A stretch of DNA of 64,000 bases from Rhizobium sp. NLR16a (GCF_017948245.1 NZ_CP072865.1:2071501-2135500); one strand, 5' to 3'; positions 28,611 through 39,787 are shown, counted from the first letter of the stretch. The notes: generated from the letters alone by a model not told the origin. A program made the numbers and translations.

Positions 28611-29402
28611 ATGAAGATCGCGACCTGGAACATCAACGGCGTCAAGGCGCGCATCGACAATCTCACACAATGGCTCAAGGATTCCGATCCCGATGTCGTC
28701 TGCCTGCAGGAGATCAAGACGATCGACGAAGGCTTCCCCCGGCTGGAGATCGAAGCGCTCGGCTATCATGTCGAGACGCACGGCCAGAAGGGATTCAACG
28801 GCGTCGCGATCCTCTCCAAGACTTCACCTTTTGAGGTCAACCGCGGCCTGCCCGGCGACCCGCTGGACGAACAGGCGCGTTTCCTAGAAGCGGTGTTCAC
28901 GCTGCCCGACACGCGCATCCTGCGCGTCTGCTGCATCTATCTCCCGAACGGCAATCCCGTCGACACCGAGAAATACCCCTACAAGCTCGCCTGGATGGAG
29001 CGCCTGAGGAGCTTTGCGGCCGAACGGCTGGCCTATGAAGAGATGCTGGTGCTTGCCGGCGATTACAACGTCATTCCTGAACCGCACGACTGCTTCGATC
29101 CCAGGGTCTGGGAAAGCGATGCGCTGTTCCTGCCGCAGACGCGGCAGGCATTCCGCAGACTTGAAAATCTCGGCTTGACCGATGCGGTGCGCGCGACGAC
29201 GGATGCGACGCGGCTCTATTCCTTCTGGGACTATCAGGCGGGTGCATGGCCGAAGAACAACGGCATCCGCATCGACCATCTGCTGCTGTCACCCGAAGCA
29301 GCCGACCGGATGACGTCGGCAACTATCGAAAAACATGTGCGGGCGTGGGAAAAGCCGTCCGACCACGTACCGGTGATCGCCTATTTCGATTTCGCGGCCT
29401 GA
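28611..29402 (+). CDS. xthA: Exodeoxyribonuclease III (AP endonuclease)
   Basis: A 263-residue base-excision repair nuclease. All family blocks are present: KIATWNINGVKARIDNL, CLQEIKTIDEGFP, LAGDYNVIPEPHDCFDP, IRIDHLLLSPE and the C-terminal SDHVPVIAYF with its catalytic histidine. ATG 28611 lies directly behind the RIME element, so the leader is partly made from repeat sequence. Convergent with exoR. Confidence 0.96.
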   Translation: MKIATWNINGVKARIDNLTQWLKDSDPDVVCLQEIKTIDEGFPRLEIEALGYHVETHGQKGFNGVAILSKTSPFEVNRGLPGDPLDEQARFLEAVFTLPDTRILRVCCIYLPNGNPVDTEKYPYKLAWMERLRSFAAERLAYEEMLVLAGDYNVIPEPHDCFDPRVWESDALFLPQTRQAFRRLENLGLTDAVRATTDATRLYSFWDYQAGAWPKNNGIRIDHLLLSPEAADRMTSATIEKHVRAWEKPSDHVPVIAYFDFAA

Positions 29403-29487
29403 GATCCGAGCACTTGGCAGAGCGTCATTTCAGAGACGCGGTGGAGGATGCGCGGGCTGAATGCCGCGTGGCGCTGAGTGGTAGGTT

Positions 29488-30282
29488 TCAGTCAGAACCG
29501 CTCGAAATGGCGTGCGACAGCGAAACAGCCGTGCGACGGTCGGCCTCGTTGGCAACCGAGAAGGCCTGCTCCTGCAGCGCTTCCATCCAGCCGCAATCCT
29601 TCGGCTTGCAGCGGTCGAGGGCGGCGGTCATCAGCGCGAGACCGCGGGCCGTCTGGCCTTCGTCGAAAAGGATGTTTCCGAAAACCGCCATGGCGCCGGG
29701 ATGGCCACTCTTACGGGCCTGGTTCAACCACTTTTTCGCCTGCTGCGGGCTGGCACTACCGCCCTCGCCGGCCAGCATCATCTGCGCCAGCTGGAACTGT
29801 GCCTCGGGAACGCCGAAGGTGGAGGCCACCTGGAAATAGAGCTGGCGCGCCTGAGTGAGATCGATCTTCACCGGGCTGCCGGCAATACCGTGCTTGTAGT
29901 AGTTGGCGAGCGAGAGAAGCGCGTTGACGAAGAAACCCGTGTCTTCCGAGCCGGGTTCGACACCCTGCTGGGCAATCTCACTATAGATCTTGAAGGCTTC
30001 GAAATCGTCCTGGGTGACGCCGTCGCCGTCGGCATACATGTTGGCGAGCGCCCAGCGCGAACCGGTATGGCCCTTTTCGGCGGCGTATTTGTAGGCCTCG
30101 ACCGCCTCCTCCTTCTGACCGTTTTTGTAGGCCTTGAAGCCGAACTTGAAGAGGTCGAAAGGGCCGGATTCCTTGCTGACGTCGCTCTTGATGTCGAAAG
30201 CGAGAACCGGACCGGACAGCGCCATGGCCACCCACATGCCCATCAGCATGATTTTGAACAATTTGAACTCGGACGTTACCAT
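29488..30282 (-). CDS. exoR: ExoR, periplasmic negative regulator of exopolysaccharide production
   Basis: ExoR inhibits the ExoS-ChvI two-component system in rhizobia and so controls succinoglycan-type exopolysaccharide, motility and symbiosis. This 264-residue protein has a signal peptide (about residues 1-29, ending PVLAFDIK) and Sel1-like repeats: FKAYKNGQKEEAVEAYKYAA, GHTGSRWALANMYADGDGV and EAQFQLAQMMLAGEGG. ATG 30282 gives the family-like N-terminus; the frame runs upstream to 30339 without a signal sequence at its start. Sequence blocks match remembered Sinorhizobium ExoR closely. Confidence 0.93.
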   Translation of the reverse strand: MVTSEFKLFKIMLMGMWVAMALSGPVLAFDIKSDVSKESGPFDLFKFGFKAYKNGQKEEAVEAYKYAAEKGHTGSRWALANMYADGDGVTQDDFEAFKIYSEIAQQGVEPGSEDTGFFVNALLSLANYYKHGIAGSPVKIDLTQARQLYFQVASTFGVPEAQFQLAQMMLAGEGGSASPQQAKKWLNQARKSGHPGAMAVFGNILFDEGQTARGLALMTAALDRCKPKDCGWMEALQEQAFSVANEADRRTAVSLSHAISSGSD

Positions 30283-30301
30283 TTCAACCGATTTCTTTCG
30301 C

Positions 30302-30766
30302 TCATCGCCCGCAGCCGGCGCTGACGCCGGGCATACCACCGATGTATTCCTTCGAGGCGAGCGATCCCGCGGCGAGCTCCATGGCCCCTTTGCCCGCGTC
30401 GCTTCCAGCCCATTGGCCTCTTTCGAGAGGCCGAATTTTCAGCATCTCATTCAGGACCACCCGGCTCGCGGCATGGCCCGACTGTAATCTTCCTGGCACC
30501 CCGTCGGCGGGCGCGGCATCCGCCTTCCCGCCTTTATCGCATTCGTAAATAGCAAATGTGACCAAACCGGTATCGACATCTGCCGCTAAGCCCGCCTGAC
30601 TATGCGAACGGACAGATAACGACGGCAATGAATGGATCGACGGCATGATCGTGAGGTCGAATTTACGGTCGCAATAGCCTTGCCCGGAAAGAGAAACGGC
30701 CGCAATCACGCGGCTGTCGCCACTTGCGCCGTACGATCTGGTGTTACCGGAAAAAAATCGACCCAT
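30302..30766 (-). CDS. Hypothetical ORF upstream of exoR
   Basis: A frame of 154 codons from ATG 30766 ends 19 nt before the exoR start. The middle segment (IMPSIHSLPSLSVRSHSQAG, LVTFAIYECDKGGKAD) is compositionally plausible, but third-position GC is lower than in neighbouring genes and no family was recognised. A longer frame reaches 30922. It may instead be the exoR leader region. Listed because otherwise more than 700 nt between exoR and the porin gene hold no gene. Confidence 0.3.
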   Translation of the reverse strand: MGRFFSGNTRSYGASGDSRVIAAVSLSGQGYCDRKFDLTIMPSIHSLPSLSVRSHSQAGLAADVDTGLVTFAIYECDKGGKADAAPADGVPGRLQSGHAASRVVLNEMLKIRPLERGQWAGSDAGKGAMELAAGSLASKEYIGGMPGVSAGCGR

Positions 30767-30950
30767 GCTACTGATTACACGCACCGTAAGTCTGCCATCA
30801 CCTCGCCCGCAATACCGCTGCGCTCTCTTTGTGGCGGGAAATGGACAAATTCGCCCCATCGCCACCATACGCCATTCATCGTAAAAAACTGTTGCTGAAT
30901 CGTCACAAAACGAGACCAGCAAATGACATGATTAACGGGCCGCGCACAAA

Positions 30951-30973
30951 GAAAAGCCCGGCAGTGCCGGGCT
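30951..30973 (-). terminator. Intrinsic terminator after the FadL-type gene
   Basis: AGCCCGGCA and TGCCGGGCT pair on the minus strand, followed by TTTTC. It lies 23 nt past the stop of the FadL-type gene. Confidence 0.85.
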
Positions 30974-30995
30974 CTCAATTCTTCAAATCAGGAAT

Positions 30996-32243
30996 TTAGA
31001 ACTTGATCTTTATGCTTGTCGACAGTGCAGCGACCAGATCGTCATCGAAGGAGTAGGAAACATCATCTCCGTATGTGACGCCATTCCGGGTCACAGCACC
31101 AGACGAACCGCTCGTCAACACGCCCACGGCACCGGCAAAGCGCCATTCGATATGTTCGGTCGGTGTGTAGGCTGCACCGAGCCCCAGCGTCCAGCTGTCT
31201 GTCTGCGCGCCATACCCCTGGCTGGTGCCGCGGTCCCATGTCAGGCTGACTGCACCGGCCCATTGTTCATTGAATTTGTGGCCGACACCGCCGGAGATCG
31301 TCCAACCATCACGATAAAGGAGGTCGAGCGAGGTTAGACCACCCGCGGGGCAAGGCAAGCCGTTGGTCGGGCAGAATGCTACCGACTGCAGGACGCTCCA
31401 ATTCGTCCATTTAACCGATCCGAATGCAAGCCAATCCGGAGCGATACCGCTTTGCAGCTTCAGCTCCAGCGAATCCGGAGCTTCGGCGGAACCGGAAACT
31501 GGTGTGACCAGGCCCCCATATAGCGGCACAACCGGAACTTGACGGAGATCAACAGTCCCGGACAGGTCATCGTACTTGACGCGACTGTTATAGACGAGGC
31601 TCGCGCGCATCGCATATTCCGGAATCTCGTAAGCAAGACCGGCGCGCCAGCCCCAACCGCTATCGTCGATATCCAGACGACCGACGCCAGTTCCAGTCCC
31701 GAGCAGAAGCGGAAGCGTTGAAACCAGACGTTCCTTGAAGCCTTCGACTTCCTGATAAAAAGCGCCGCCAATGAAGCGAAGCTGCCCAGGACCGACATCA
31801 AAACGATAGGAGCAGGTGCCGCCATAGTTCCGTGTTTTGATCTCTGTCTCAATGTTATCGTTGGCGCCGGCCCAATTCATGCCGGGGTCGGTGTGTGCGC
31901 CGAAGGGCTCCGAATAGTCAACGAGGCAGTCGACCGCATCGCCAAAACCAGCCTTAAAACCAATATAGGGGATGGTGTAATTTGAGGTATCGTCAGCCGT
32001 GTCTGGACGGCTGTTCAGATTGCCGCCCCCTGTCAGTATCGACGTATTCGTGTCTCGGACATCCTTCAGCTTGCGCTGCGGCGTGACGTAAGTCACGCCC
32101 GACTGAAATGAGAAAGGCGACGTATCGAACAGCTGATCGATGTTATAGCCGCCGCGCTCCAGGCCGCCGGCAAAGGACGGCGAGGCAAGCGACGAAAGAA
32201 GAACGAGCGACGTTACGCCCTTGGAAAACATACGCGATGCCAT
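30996..32243 (-). CDS. Outer membrane protein of the OmpP1/FadL family
   Basis: About 415 residues from ATG 32243 with a signal peptide (MASRMFSKGVTSLVLLSSLA, cleavage after PSFA). The mature protein opens with GGLERGGYNIDQLFDTSPFS, alternates beta strands, and ends in VAALSTSIKIKF with a terminal aromatic typical of beta-barrels. FadL proteins let hydrophobic compounds, classically long-chain fatty acids, cross the outer membrane; the substrate here is unknown. Composition is slightly less GC-rich than neighbours. Two palindromes upstream suggest transcriptional control. Confidence 0.87.
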   Translation of the reverse strand: MASRMFSKGVTSLVLLSSLASPSFAGGLERGGYNIDQLFDTSPFSFQSGVTYVTPQRKLKDVRDTNTSILTGGGNLNSRPDTADDTSNYTIPYIGFKAGFGDAVDCLVDYSEPFGAHTDPGMNWAGANDNIETEIKTRNYGGTCSYRFDVGPGQLRFIGGAFYQEVEGFKERLVSTLPLLLGTGTGVGRLDIDDSGWGWRAGLAYEIPEYAMRASLVYNSRVKYDDLSGTVDLRQVPVVPLYGGLVTPVSGSAEAPDSLELKLQSGIAPDWLAFGSVKWTNWSVLQSVAFCPTNGLPCPAGGLTSLDLLYRDGWTISGGVGHKFNEQWAGAVSLTWDRGTSQGYGAQTDSWTLGLGAAYTPTEHIEWRFAGAVGVLTSGSSGAVTRNGVTYGDDVSYSFDDDLVAALSTSIKIKF

Positions 32244-32581
32244 TGTGTCTCCCCCACTCCAGCAATTGATGTACGCCACTTTAGTAAGCGTTCGCTCGAC
32301 ATGGCAACGCGCCCCACGGCGGCGCTCCCAGGCATTGCAGTGGCTAACTTACGTAAAGAAATTGACGGACACGTCAAAAAATCTGGTTAATAAAATTCTA
32401 TTCTAGAGCCATCGATTTTGAGACGGTCTTTTGGGTTTTCATTCCAAACAGTGCAGAAGCTGTATCAATCCGACAACAGTGACAGTTTTCACCAAAGGGA
32501 TACCCCTAAAGCCAAAATCCACAGGCTCAGCGCCTCAAATCAGCCCCGCTCAAGACCGAATCAGGCGTTCCCCAAACGACG
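32244..32581. other. AT-rich intergenic region with palindromes upstream of the FadL-type gene
   Basis: No gene is seen. AAGCGTTCGCT (32286-32296), TTACGTAA (32349-32356) and TTGACG-N4-CGTCAA (32362-32377) are inverted repeats placed ahead of the FadL-type start and could be operators of a TetR- or GntR-type regulator. The part from 32400 to 32581 shows nothing I can assign. Confidence 0.4.
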
Positions 32582-32611
32582 AAAGACGCGCCCCGAAGCA
32601 GGCGCGTCTTT
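32582..32611 (-). terminator. Intrinsic terminator after valS
   Basis: A perfect 11-bp stem AAAGACGCGCC/GGCGCGTCTTT with an 8-nt loop lies 31 nt beyond the valS stop. Confidence 0.85.
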
Positions 32612-32641
32612 GAAATAACTTACCAAAATCGACAATGAAAC

Positions 32642-35485
<2,844 letters not shown>

Positions 35486-35549
35486 TTTCTGACCAATTTC
35501 GAGGTTCGAGGATGGGCGTTTGTAAATAGGATGGCCACGACCAAGTCAA

Positions 35550-35583
35550 TAAAAAAGCCGCCCCGGAGACCGGAGCGGCTTTT
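35550..35583 (-). terminator. Intrinsic terminator after popZ
   Basis: AAGCCGC and GCGGCTT arms with an inner CCGG pairing are followed by TTTTTT on the minus strand, 20 nt beyond the popZ stop. Confidence 0.85.
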
Positions 35584-35602
35584 CCAGGAAAAATCAATCC
35601 GA

Positions 35603-36475
35603 TCAGCGGCGCGGGCCGCGCGCCACGCGCTCGATTTCCTCGCGCACCAGCCGTTCGACCAAAGTTGGCAGATTGTCATCAAGCCATTCACGCAGCATCG
35701 GGCGCAGCATGTCCTCGGCAATCTCGTCCAGCGAGCGGCGCTCGGCGCCGTCGATCGCCGCGGCAAGCTCCTCGAAGGAGCGGCTGATCTGCAGACCGGC
35801 GTCTTCCGAAAGCAGTGACGGCTGGGTCTCGTCGACAACGCTCGGGAGGAAACGCTCGGTCGACGAAGTAGCGGACTCCAAAGCCGGTGGCGCAGTTTCG
35901 GCGGCAGCAGCGGCTTGCTCGGCGACGGCGACACGCGGTGTTTCGGCATGCGTCGGTTCTGGCGGCTGTTGGACGGGAACAGAGGAAACGAGTGCTGCGG
36001 CAGCGGCAAAAGCGGGCCGTGTCGGCTGCGGCTGCGGACTTGCAGCGCGCGGGGGCTCCGGCATCACGGCCGGCTGCGGCTCCGGCTGGCGGAAGCCGCT
36101 CGGAATTTCGCGCAAGGCTTGACCGGCCTGCACGGCGCTGCGCTCGGAGGCGGCGCGCACGCGGGCTGCGACATCGGCAAGCGACAGCGCGCGGGCCGGG
36201 GCTTCGGTCTCAGGGGCGGTGCCGGCCGAATTGGCGGCGACGAAACGTGGATCGGACGAGCGCATGGCCGGTTCGGGAAACTCCACGCCGGCATAGGTGT
36301 CATCCACCGTCAGATGGATTTCGGAGCCGTTTTCGTCGTCGTCGGCGCCGTAAACCGGCGGCACGGAAGCTGAAATCGCCTTGCCGGCGCCGGGTTCATT
36401 GCTTTCGATGATCTGGCGGATGGAGGCCAGAATTTCTTCCATGGACGGTTCACGCGCTACACTTGGCTGAGCCAT
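35603..36475 (-). CDS. popZ: Pole-organizing protein PopZ (DUF2497)
   Basis: PopZ self-assembles into a polar matrix that anchors the chromosome origin and cell-cycle proteins. The 290-residue protein has the conserved N-terminal helix SMEEILASIRQIIESNE (about residues 11-27), a Pro/Ala/Glu-rich disordered middle and the C-terminal oligomerisation helices LDEIAEDMLRPMLREWLDDN and LPTLVERLVREEIERVARG. In rhizobia PopZ marks the growing or old pole. It is flanked by valS and an isoaspartyl methyltransferase on the same strand. Confidence 0.93.
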   Translation of the reverse strand: MAQPSVAREPSMEEILASIRQIIESNEPGAGKAISASVPPVYGADDDENGSEIHLTVDDTYAGVEFPEPAMRSSDPRFVAANSAGTAPETEAPARALSLADVAARVRAASERSAVQAGQALREIPSGFRQPEPQPAVMPEPPRAASPQPQPTRPAFAAAAALVSSVPVQQPPEPTHAETPRVAVAEQAAAAAETAPPALESATSSTERFLPSVVDETQPSLLSEDAGLQISRSFEELAAAIDGAERRSLDEIAEDMLRPMLREWLDDNLPTLVERLVREEIERVARGPRR

Positions 36476-36687
36476 ATCTATCCCCGTTATCCCAACACAA
36501 CGATCGGACGGTGTGGAGCGTTCATCCGAATCACCACGACCTTAGAATACCCCAGACGCGAAAAAAATCATCGAGAATCAAATGAATGCAGCCATGCACA
36601 GTTTTGTTACCGAATGCTTGCCGCCGATATTCGGAGATGGCAGCGTCAGAATAAACGATGTTTGTGAAGGCTTTTCCGCAGCACTGA

Positions 36688-36713
36688 CAAAAACGGGCGC
36701 CAATGGCGCCCGT
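36688..36713 (-). terminator. Intrinsic terminator after the second isoaspartyl methyltransferase
   Basis: A 9-bp stem ACGGGCGCC/GGCGCCCGT with a 3-nt loop is followed by TTTTT on the minus strand. Confidence 0.87.
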
Positions 36714-36740
36714 CGCTCGAATTCAACAGGGAGAACGGCG

Positions 36741-37403
36741 TCAGAAAACGAATTCGCGCGCCTTGGCGAAACCCGGCAGCGGCTTGACCGAAGCGTTGAA
36801 GAAGACGTTCTCCGAAATGGCGCCGCGCTCGGCGACGAAGACCTTGGCACGAGCGGCATTGCCATAGCCTTCGACGGTGACCAGACGCCCGCCATCGCGA
36901 AGCTGACCGAGAAGAGCGGCCGGAACCTCCTCGACCGCGCCGTTGACGAAGATCAGATCATAGGGCGCGCCGGCGGCGTAGCCCTTTTCGAGGGGGCCGG
37001 TCACAACCTCGACCTTGCCGTAGCCGGCAAGCTTTGCCTTCGCTTCGGTAGCCAGTGCCTCGTCGCATTCGAGGGCAATGACCGAGCCGGCGATGATCGA
37101 CAACAGCGCCGATGTATATCCCGTGCCGCACCCGACCTCGAGCACGAAATCGTCTTTGCCGATGGCGGCCAGCTGCAGCAGCTTGGCGAGCGGCGAGGCC
37201 TCCATCAGGAAACGGGCCGGCTTGCCCGGTGCGGCGGCTGATATTTCGACGTCAGTGTCGATATAGGCGAGCAGCTTTGACTTCTCCGGCACGAAAGCCT
37301 CGCGCGGCACCGTCAGAAATGCCGTCAGCACGGAATGCGAGGTAACATCCGTGGTGCGGATTTGGGTGTCGACCATCTTTGCGCGCGCTGCTTCGAAATC
37401 CAT
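36741..37403 (-). CDS. Protein-L-isoaspartate O-methyltransferase family protein, second copy
   Basis: A 220-residue SAM-dependent methyltransferase of the PCMT family: MVDTQIRTTDVTSHSVLTAF, VPREAFVPEKSKLLAY, then the SAM motif VLEVGCGTGYTSALLSIIAG and LIFVNGAVEEVP. It is diverged from the pcm gene at 14198 and lacks its N-terminal extension. ATG 37403 is used because GAGAGG sits 5 nt upstream; ATG 37406 is too close to that site. In related rhizobia this gene is, as I recall, followed by tolC; here it is followed by a terminator and popZ. Confidence 0.88.
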   Translation of the reverse strand: MDFEAARAKMVDTQIRTTDVTSHSVLTAFLTVPREAFVPEKSKLLAYIDTDVEISAAAPGKPARFLMEASPLAKLLQLAAIGKDDFVLEVGCGTGYTSALLSIIAGSVIALECDEALATEAKAKLAGYGKVEVVTGPLEKGYAAGAPYDLIFVNGAVEEVPAALLGQLRDGGRLVTVEGYGNAARAKVFVAERGAISENVFFNASVKPLPGFAKAREFVF

Positions 37404-37593
37404 CATGTCCTCTCGCTCTTGAAAAGCGGTTCCTGTCCCTCGTCTCTTAATCCCCGCCACGGATGCTTTCAAGGCTTGGCAGCGGTCGGCGAAAAGAATC
37501 CGCCAGGCGCCTCTTTCACGCCACAGGCGCAACGCCTGCGTGGAATGCCCAACCGCGTCATGTTATGATTTATAGAAGTAGGAGGAGCAGGCC

Positions 37594-37695
37594 ATGTCTG
37601 CGATTTTCGAATATTTGACCCTGTTCGATTTCTTCATCCTCGCAGCGCTCATCGGTATCTTCTGCTGCGGGCTGCTGGACGGTGAAACGACCTGA
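37594..37695 (+). CDS. 33-residue membrane micro-protein
   Basis: ATG 37594 is preceded by a strong AGGAGGAG 6 nt upstream. The product MSAIFEYLTLFDFFILAALI continues with a Cys pair and ends LLDGETT, so it is essentially one transmembrane helix with short ends. The strong ribosome site and clean stop argue for a real gene; no family was recognised. Downstream is tRNA-Cys on the opposite strand. Confidence 0.6.
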   Translation: MSAIFEYLTLFDFFILAALIGIFCCGLLDGETT

Positions 37696-37863
37696 GGAGG
37701 CCGAGCGCCGAAGCGCGCTGCCGCGTAGCTGGCATTGAGCCTGCGACAATCTAAGGCGGGCGACGCAAGACGTGTACGCTTGCCTGTAAAATAGCGTGCG
37801 GCCGAGCCGCCACCTCGAAAATCAGCGAGGTTTCGCAACTCTTTAGCAGACATGAGGAGAAAT

Positions 37864-37937
37864 TGGAGGCCTCGCCCGGAATTGAACCGGGGTACAAGGA
37901 TTTGCAGTCCTCTGCGTCACCACTCCGCCACGAGGCC
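37864..37937 (-). tRNA. tRNA-Cys, anticodon GCA
   Basis: A 74-nt tRNA on the minus strand with acceptor GGCCTCG/CGAGGCC, discriminator U (typical of tRNA-Cys) and encoded CCA. The anticodon arm GAGGA CTGCAAA TCCTT gives GCA. The T arm CCCGG TTCAATT CCGGG is intact. Confidence 0.96.
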
Positions 37938-37979
37938 TCACCTGTGACCGACATCGAAAAATATCGTGTGGTGGCCGCG

Positions 37980-38007
37980 ATTTAGACCAGCTCTAGAATG
38001 AGCGCAA
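37980..38007 (-). promoter_or_regulatory. Probable promoter of tRNA-Cys
   Basis: On the minus strand TTGCGC (38002-38007) and CTAAAT (37980-37985) are separated by 16 nt, placing transcription start about 36 nt before the tRNA. Confidence 0.45.
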
Positions 38008-38205
38008 GACCTTTCATTCTGAATGTGATCCTTTTTTCATTCGGAATAGGCGTTTGCGGAAATCCTCCGGGACCGGCTACACCCTCTGATGATGATAGCC
38101 GGTTAACTAAATACCAATAAAAGTCCGGCCCTCCGGCATCCCCCCAAATAGTTAGGATTGTAATGCGAACCGATTTGGTTGATCCCCATTTTCTGGGGAG
38201 AAATC

Positions 38206-38469
38206 ATGAACGACGCGACATTCGGCGAGACCGCAAAAGACATGTTCTTTTCACTGCTTGCGACGCTCAGGCGAAGCTCGATGGCCTATGTGAACGGAGG
38301 CAAGGAAGACGAGTGGGGCTATGCCCTCGTTACCGAACCCGTCACCGACATCAACACGAAGATGCCGATCACCGGCCACGTGATGCGCAAGGTCGTCGAC
38401 GGCCAGTTTGTTCACCGCCAGATGACTGAGGACGAGTGCGAAGATTTCGACGCCGGCCGATCCTGGTGA
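38206..38469 (+). CDS. Hypothetical 87-residue acidic protein
   Basis: Starts at ATG 38206 (MNDATFGETAKDMFFSLLAT), preceded by GGGGAGAAATC. The product is soluble and ends in acidic ECEDFDAGRSW; a central segment reads YVNGGKEDEWGYALVTEPVT. No family recognised. It opens a series of small, mostly unlinked genes between tRNA-Cys and tRNA-Asn. Codon composition resembles neighbouring genes. Confidence 0.7.
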   Translation: MNDATFGETAKDMFFSLLATLRRSSMAYVNGGKEDEWGYALVTEPVTDINTKMPITGHVMRKVVDGQFVHRQMTEDECEDFDAGRSW

Positions 38470-38521
38470 ATTGCCTGCCACTCGGGACACGAAGAACCGG
38501 CGGTATTTGAACAACTCCCAA

Positions 38522-38550
38522 CTTGACTTAGAGCGCCTGCCCGCCATCTT
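38522..38550 (+). promoter_or_regulatory. Possible sigma70 promoter of the KTSC-like gene
   Basis: CTTGAC (38522-38527) is followed after 17 nt by CATCTT (38545-38550), 28 nt ahead of the start codon. The -35 fits rhizobial sigma70 consensus; the -10 is weak. Confidence 0.35.
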
Positions 38551-38577
38551 ATCGCCGTGGGAGGGATAGGAGCTGCG

Positions 38578-38916
38578 ATGGAATGGGCTGCCCTAAAAGA
38601 AAGGCAGGGACGTGCGGCATATGATGCCGAGACCCGGGATCTCCACGTAAAGTTCGCTGGTTCCGCGCCGGTGAGACATGCGAACATTCCGCCACATGTC
38701 TATCAGAACCTTCTGGAGACGAACGATCCACACTTCTATTACCGATACTATATCGCGCCATCGCGCGTCCCACCGGCCCGTCGACAATCGGGCTCAATGG
38801 CAGTCCACGGGCTGAAGCTCGTTCTGCTTCTTGCCGCCTGCAGTCTCTTGATGGCAACCGAGCTTGATCCGGGCCATGGCGGGATTTTCGAGGAAAGCGA
38901 ATTGAGATCGAATTAG
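38578..38916 (+). CDS. KTSC-like domain protein with C-terminal membrane helix
   Basis: A 112-residue protein from ATG 38578 (MEWAALKERQGRAAYDAETRD), with AGGAG 5 nt upstream. Residues about 10-60 (YDAETRDLHVKFAGSAPVRH, then PPHVYQNLLETNDPHFYY) have the pattern of KTSC domains, small beta-rich modules of unknown function. A hydrophobic helix (LKLVLLLAACSLLMA) near residues 85-100 would tether it to the membrane, unusual for the family. The domain call is by pattern only. Confidence 0.6.
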   Translation: MEWAALKERQGRAAYDAETRDLHVKFAGSAPVRHANIPPHVYQNLLETNDPHFYYRYYIAPSRVPPARRQSGSMAVHGLKLVLLLAACSLLMATELDPGHGGIFEESELRSN

Positions 38917-38970
38917 AATCGCATTCACCCGGATGCATCCAGATCGAACTCGACAACCGGGCTTGCGTCA

Positions 38971-39258
38971 TCAGCCAGCGATGATACCGACGCTCTCAAG
39001 CGAGGTCCTGTTCTGGGAACGAAAGCGGCGATCGTCCCGACCGCGATCGTTGTTGCCGTCGCGCTCGTTACGGCCGTTAAAATTGCGATAGTTGCGCGGC
39101 CCATTATAGCCGCCTTGGCCTTGATCGATGACGCAGCCTTCGGGGCGGCGGCAGATACCGCTCGCGTCAAAACCGCGGCTGTCCACGGCCTGCGCCTCGG
39201 CTGATGTGGCTGAGACGATCGCCGCCACCCAGAAGACTACAACAAAAAATGGCTTCAT
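38971..39258 (-). CDS. Small secreted Asn/Arg/Gly-rich protein
   Basis: A 95-residue protein from ATG 39258 with GTGAGG upstream. The signal peptide is MKPFFVVVFWVAAIVSATSA, cleavage after AEA. The mature part holds two cysteines (GICRRPEGCVID) and a repetitive NYRNFNGRNERDGNNDRGRD stretch that is probably disordered. Likely periplasmic or exported; no recognised family. Confidence 0.65.
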   Translation of the reverse strand: MKPFFVVVFWVAAIVSATSAEAQAVDSRGFDASGICRRPEGCVIDQGQGGYNGPRNYRNFNGRNERDGNNDRGRDDRRFRSQNRTSLESVGIIAG

Positions 39259-39352
39259 ATCCTCACCCGGACCATCATGGCACGTTTCAGCGCCATAAAG
39301 CACCAATGCAGAAAACGATCGAAGTTCCGCAGGACGTCTCCGGCGACCGCCG

Positions 39353-39670
39353 CTACCCGGCCGGCTTTCGCCGCCTGTGCCACCAAACTGCCAGCCGGCG
39401 CCGAAGCCGACGGGCGATGGAAAGATCATGCGAGAGCACCAGGAGGCCGAGCGGCAGCATCCAGAAACCGAGGACCGGCAGGAAGCCCAGCAATCCACAG
39501 AAAACGAGGGCCGTGCCGATTGCCATCCGCCCGATGCGTGAGCGTGGCATGCCGATGCTGAAAGAGCCGAGCACAAGCCTGTGGTTTACGTGGTCGATAC
39601 CGAAGCGCCCTGCCCGCCCTCTGCGCTTCTCGTTGCCCGTTGTCTCTTGGCGATCATTCCTATTTGTCAT
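39353..39670 (-). CDS. Small inner membrane protein (PGPGW-like)
   Basis: A 105-residue protein. A polar N-terminus of about 40 residues precedes two hydrophobic helices (IGTALVFCGLLGFLPVLGFW, LPLGLLVLSHDLSI) and a highly basic tail (RRLRRRLAVWWHRRRK). The layout resembles small PGPGW-type transmembrane proteins of proteobacteria; function unknown. It begins upstream of the tRNA-Asn promoter region on the opposite strand. Confidence 0.66.
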   Translation of the reverse strand: MTNRNDRQETTGNEKRRGRAGRFGIDHVNHRLVLGSFSIGMPRSRIGRMAIGTALVFCGLLGFLPVLGFWMLPLGLLVLSHDLSIARRLRRRLAVWWHRRRKPAG

Positions 39671-39732
39671 TTCCCAGAGATGGGCGCAGACTGTCCAAAT
39701 ACAAGTTCATTTCATTTTTTTGAAAAAACCGC

Positions 39733-39761
39733 TTGGCAAATCGGGCAAGCATTTGTATTAG
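39733..39761 (+). promoter_or_regulatory. Promoter of tRNA-Asn
   Basis: TTGGCA (39733-39738), a 17-nt spacer and TATTAG (39756-39761) give a good sigma70-type promoter about 27 nt upstream of the tRNA 5' end. Confidence 0.7.
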
Positions 39762-39787
39762 CCCACTCACACCGCGCCAAGCAGTGA

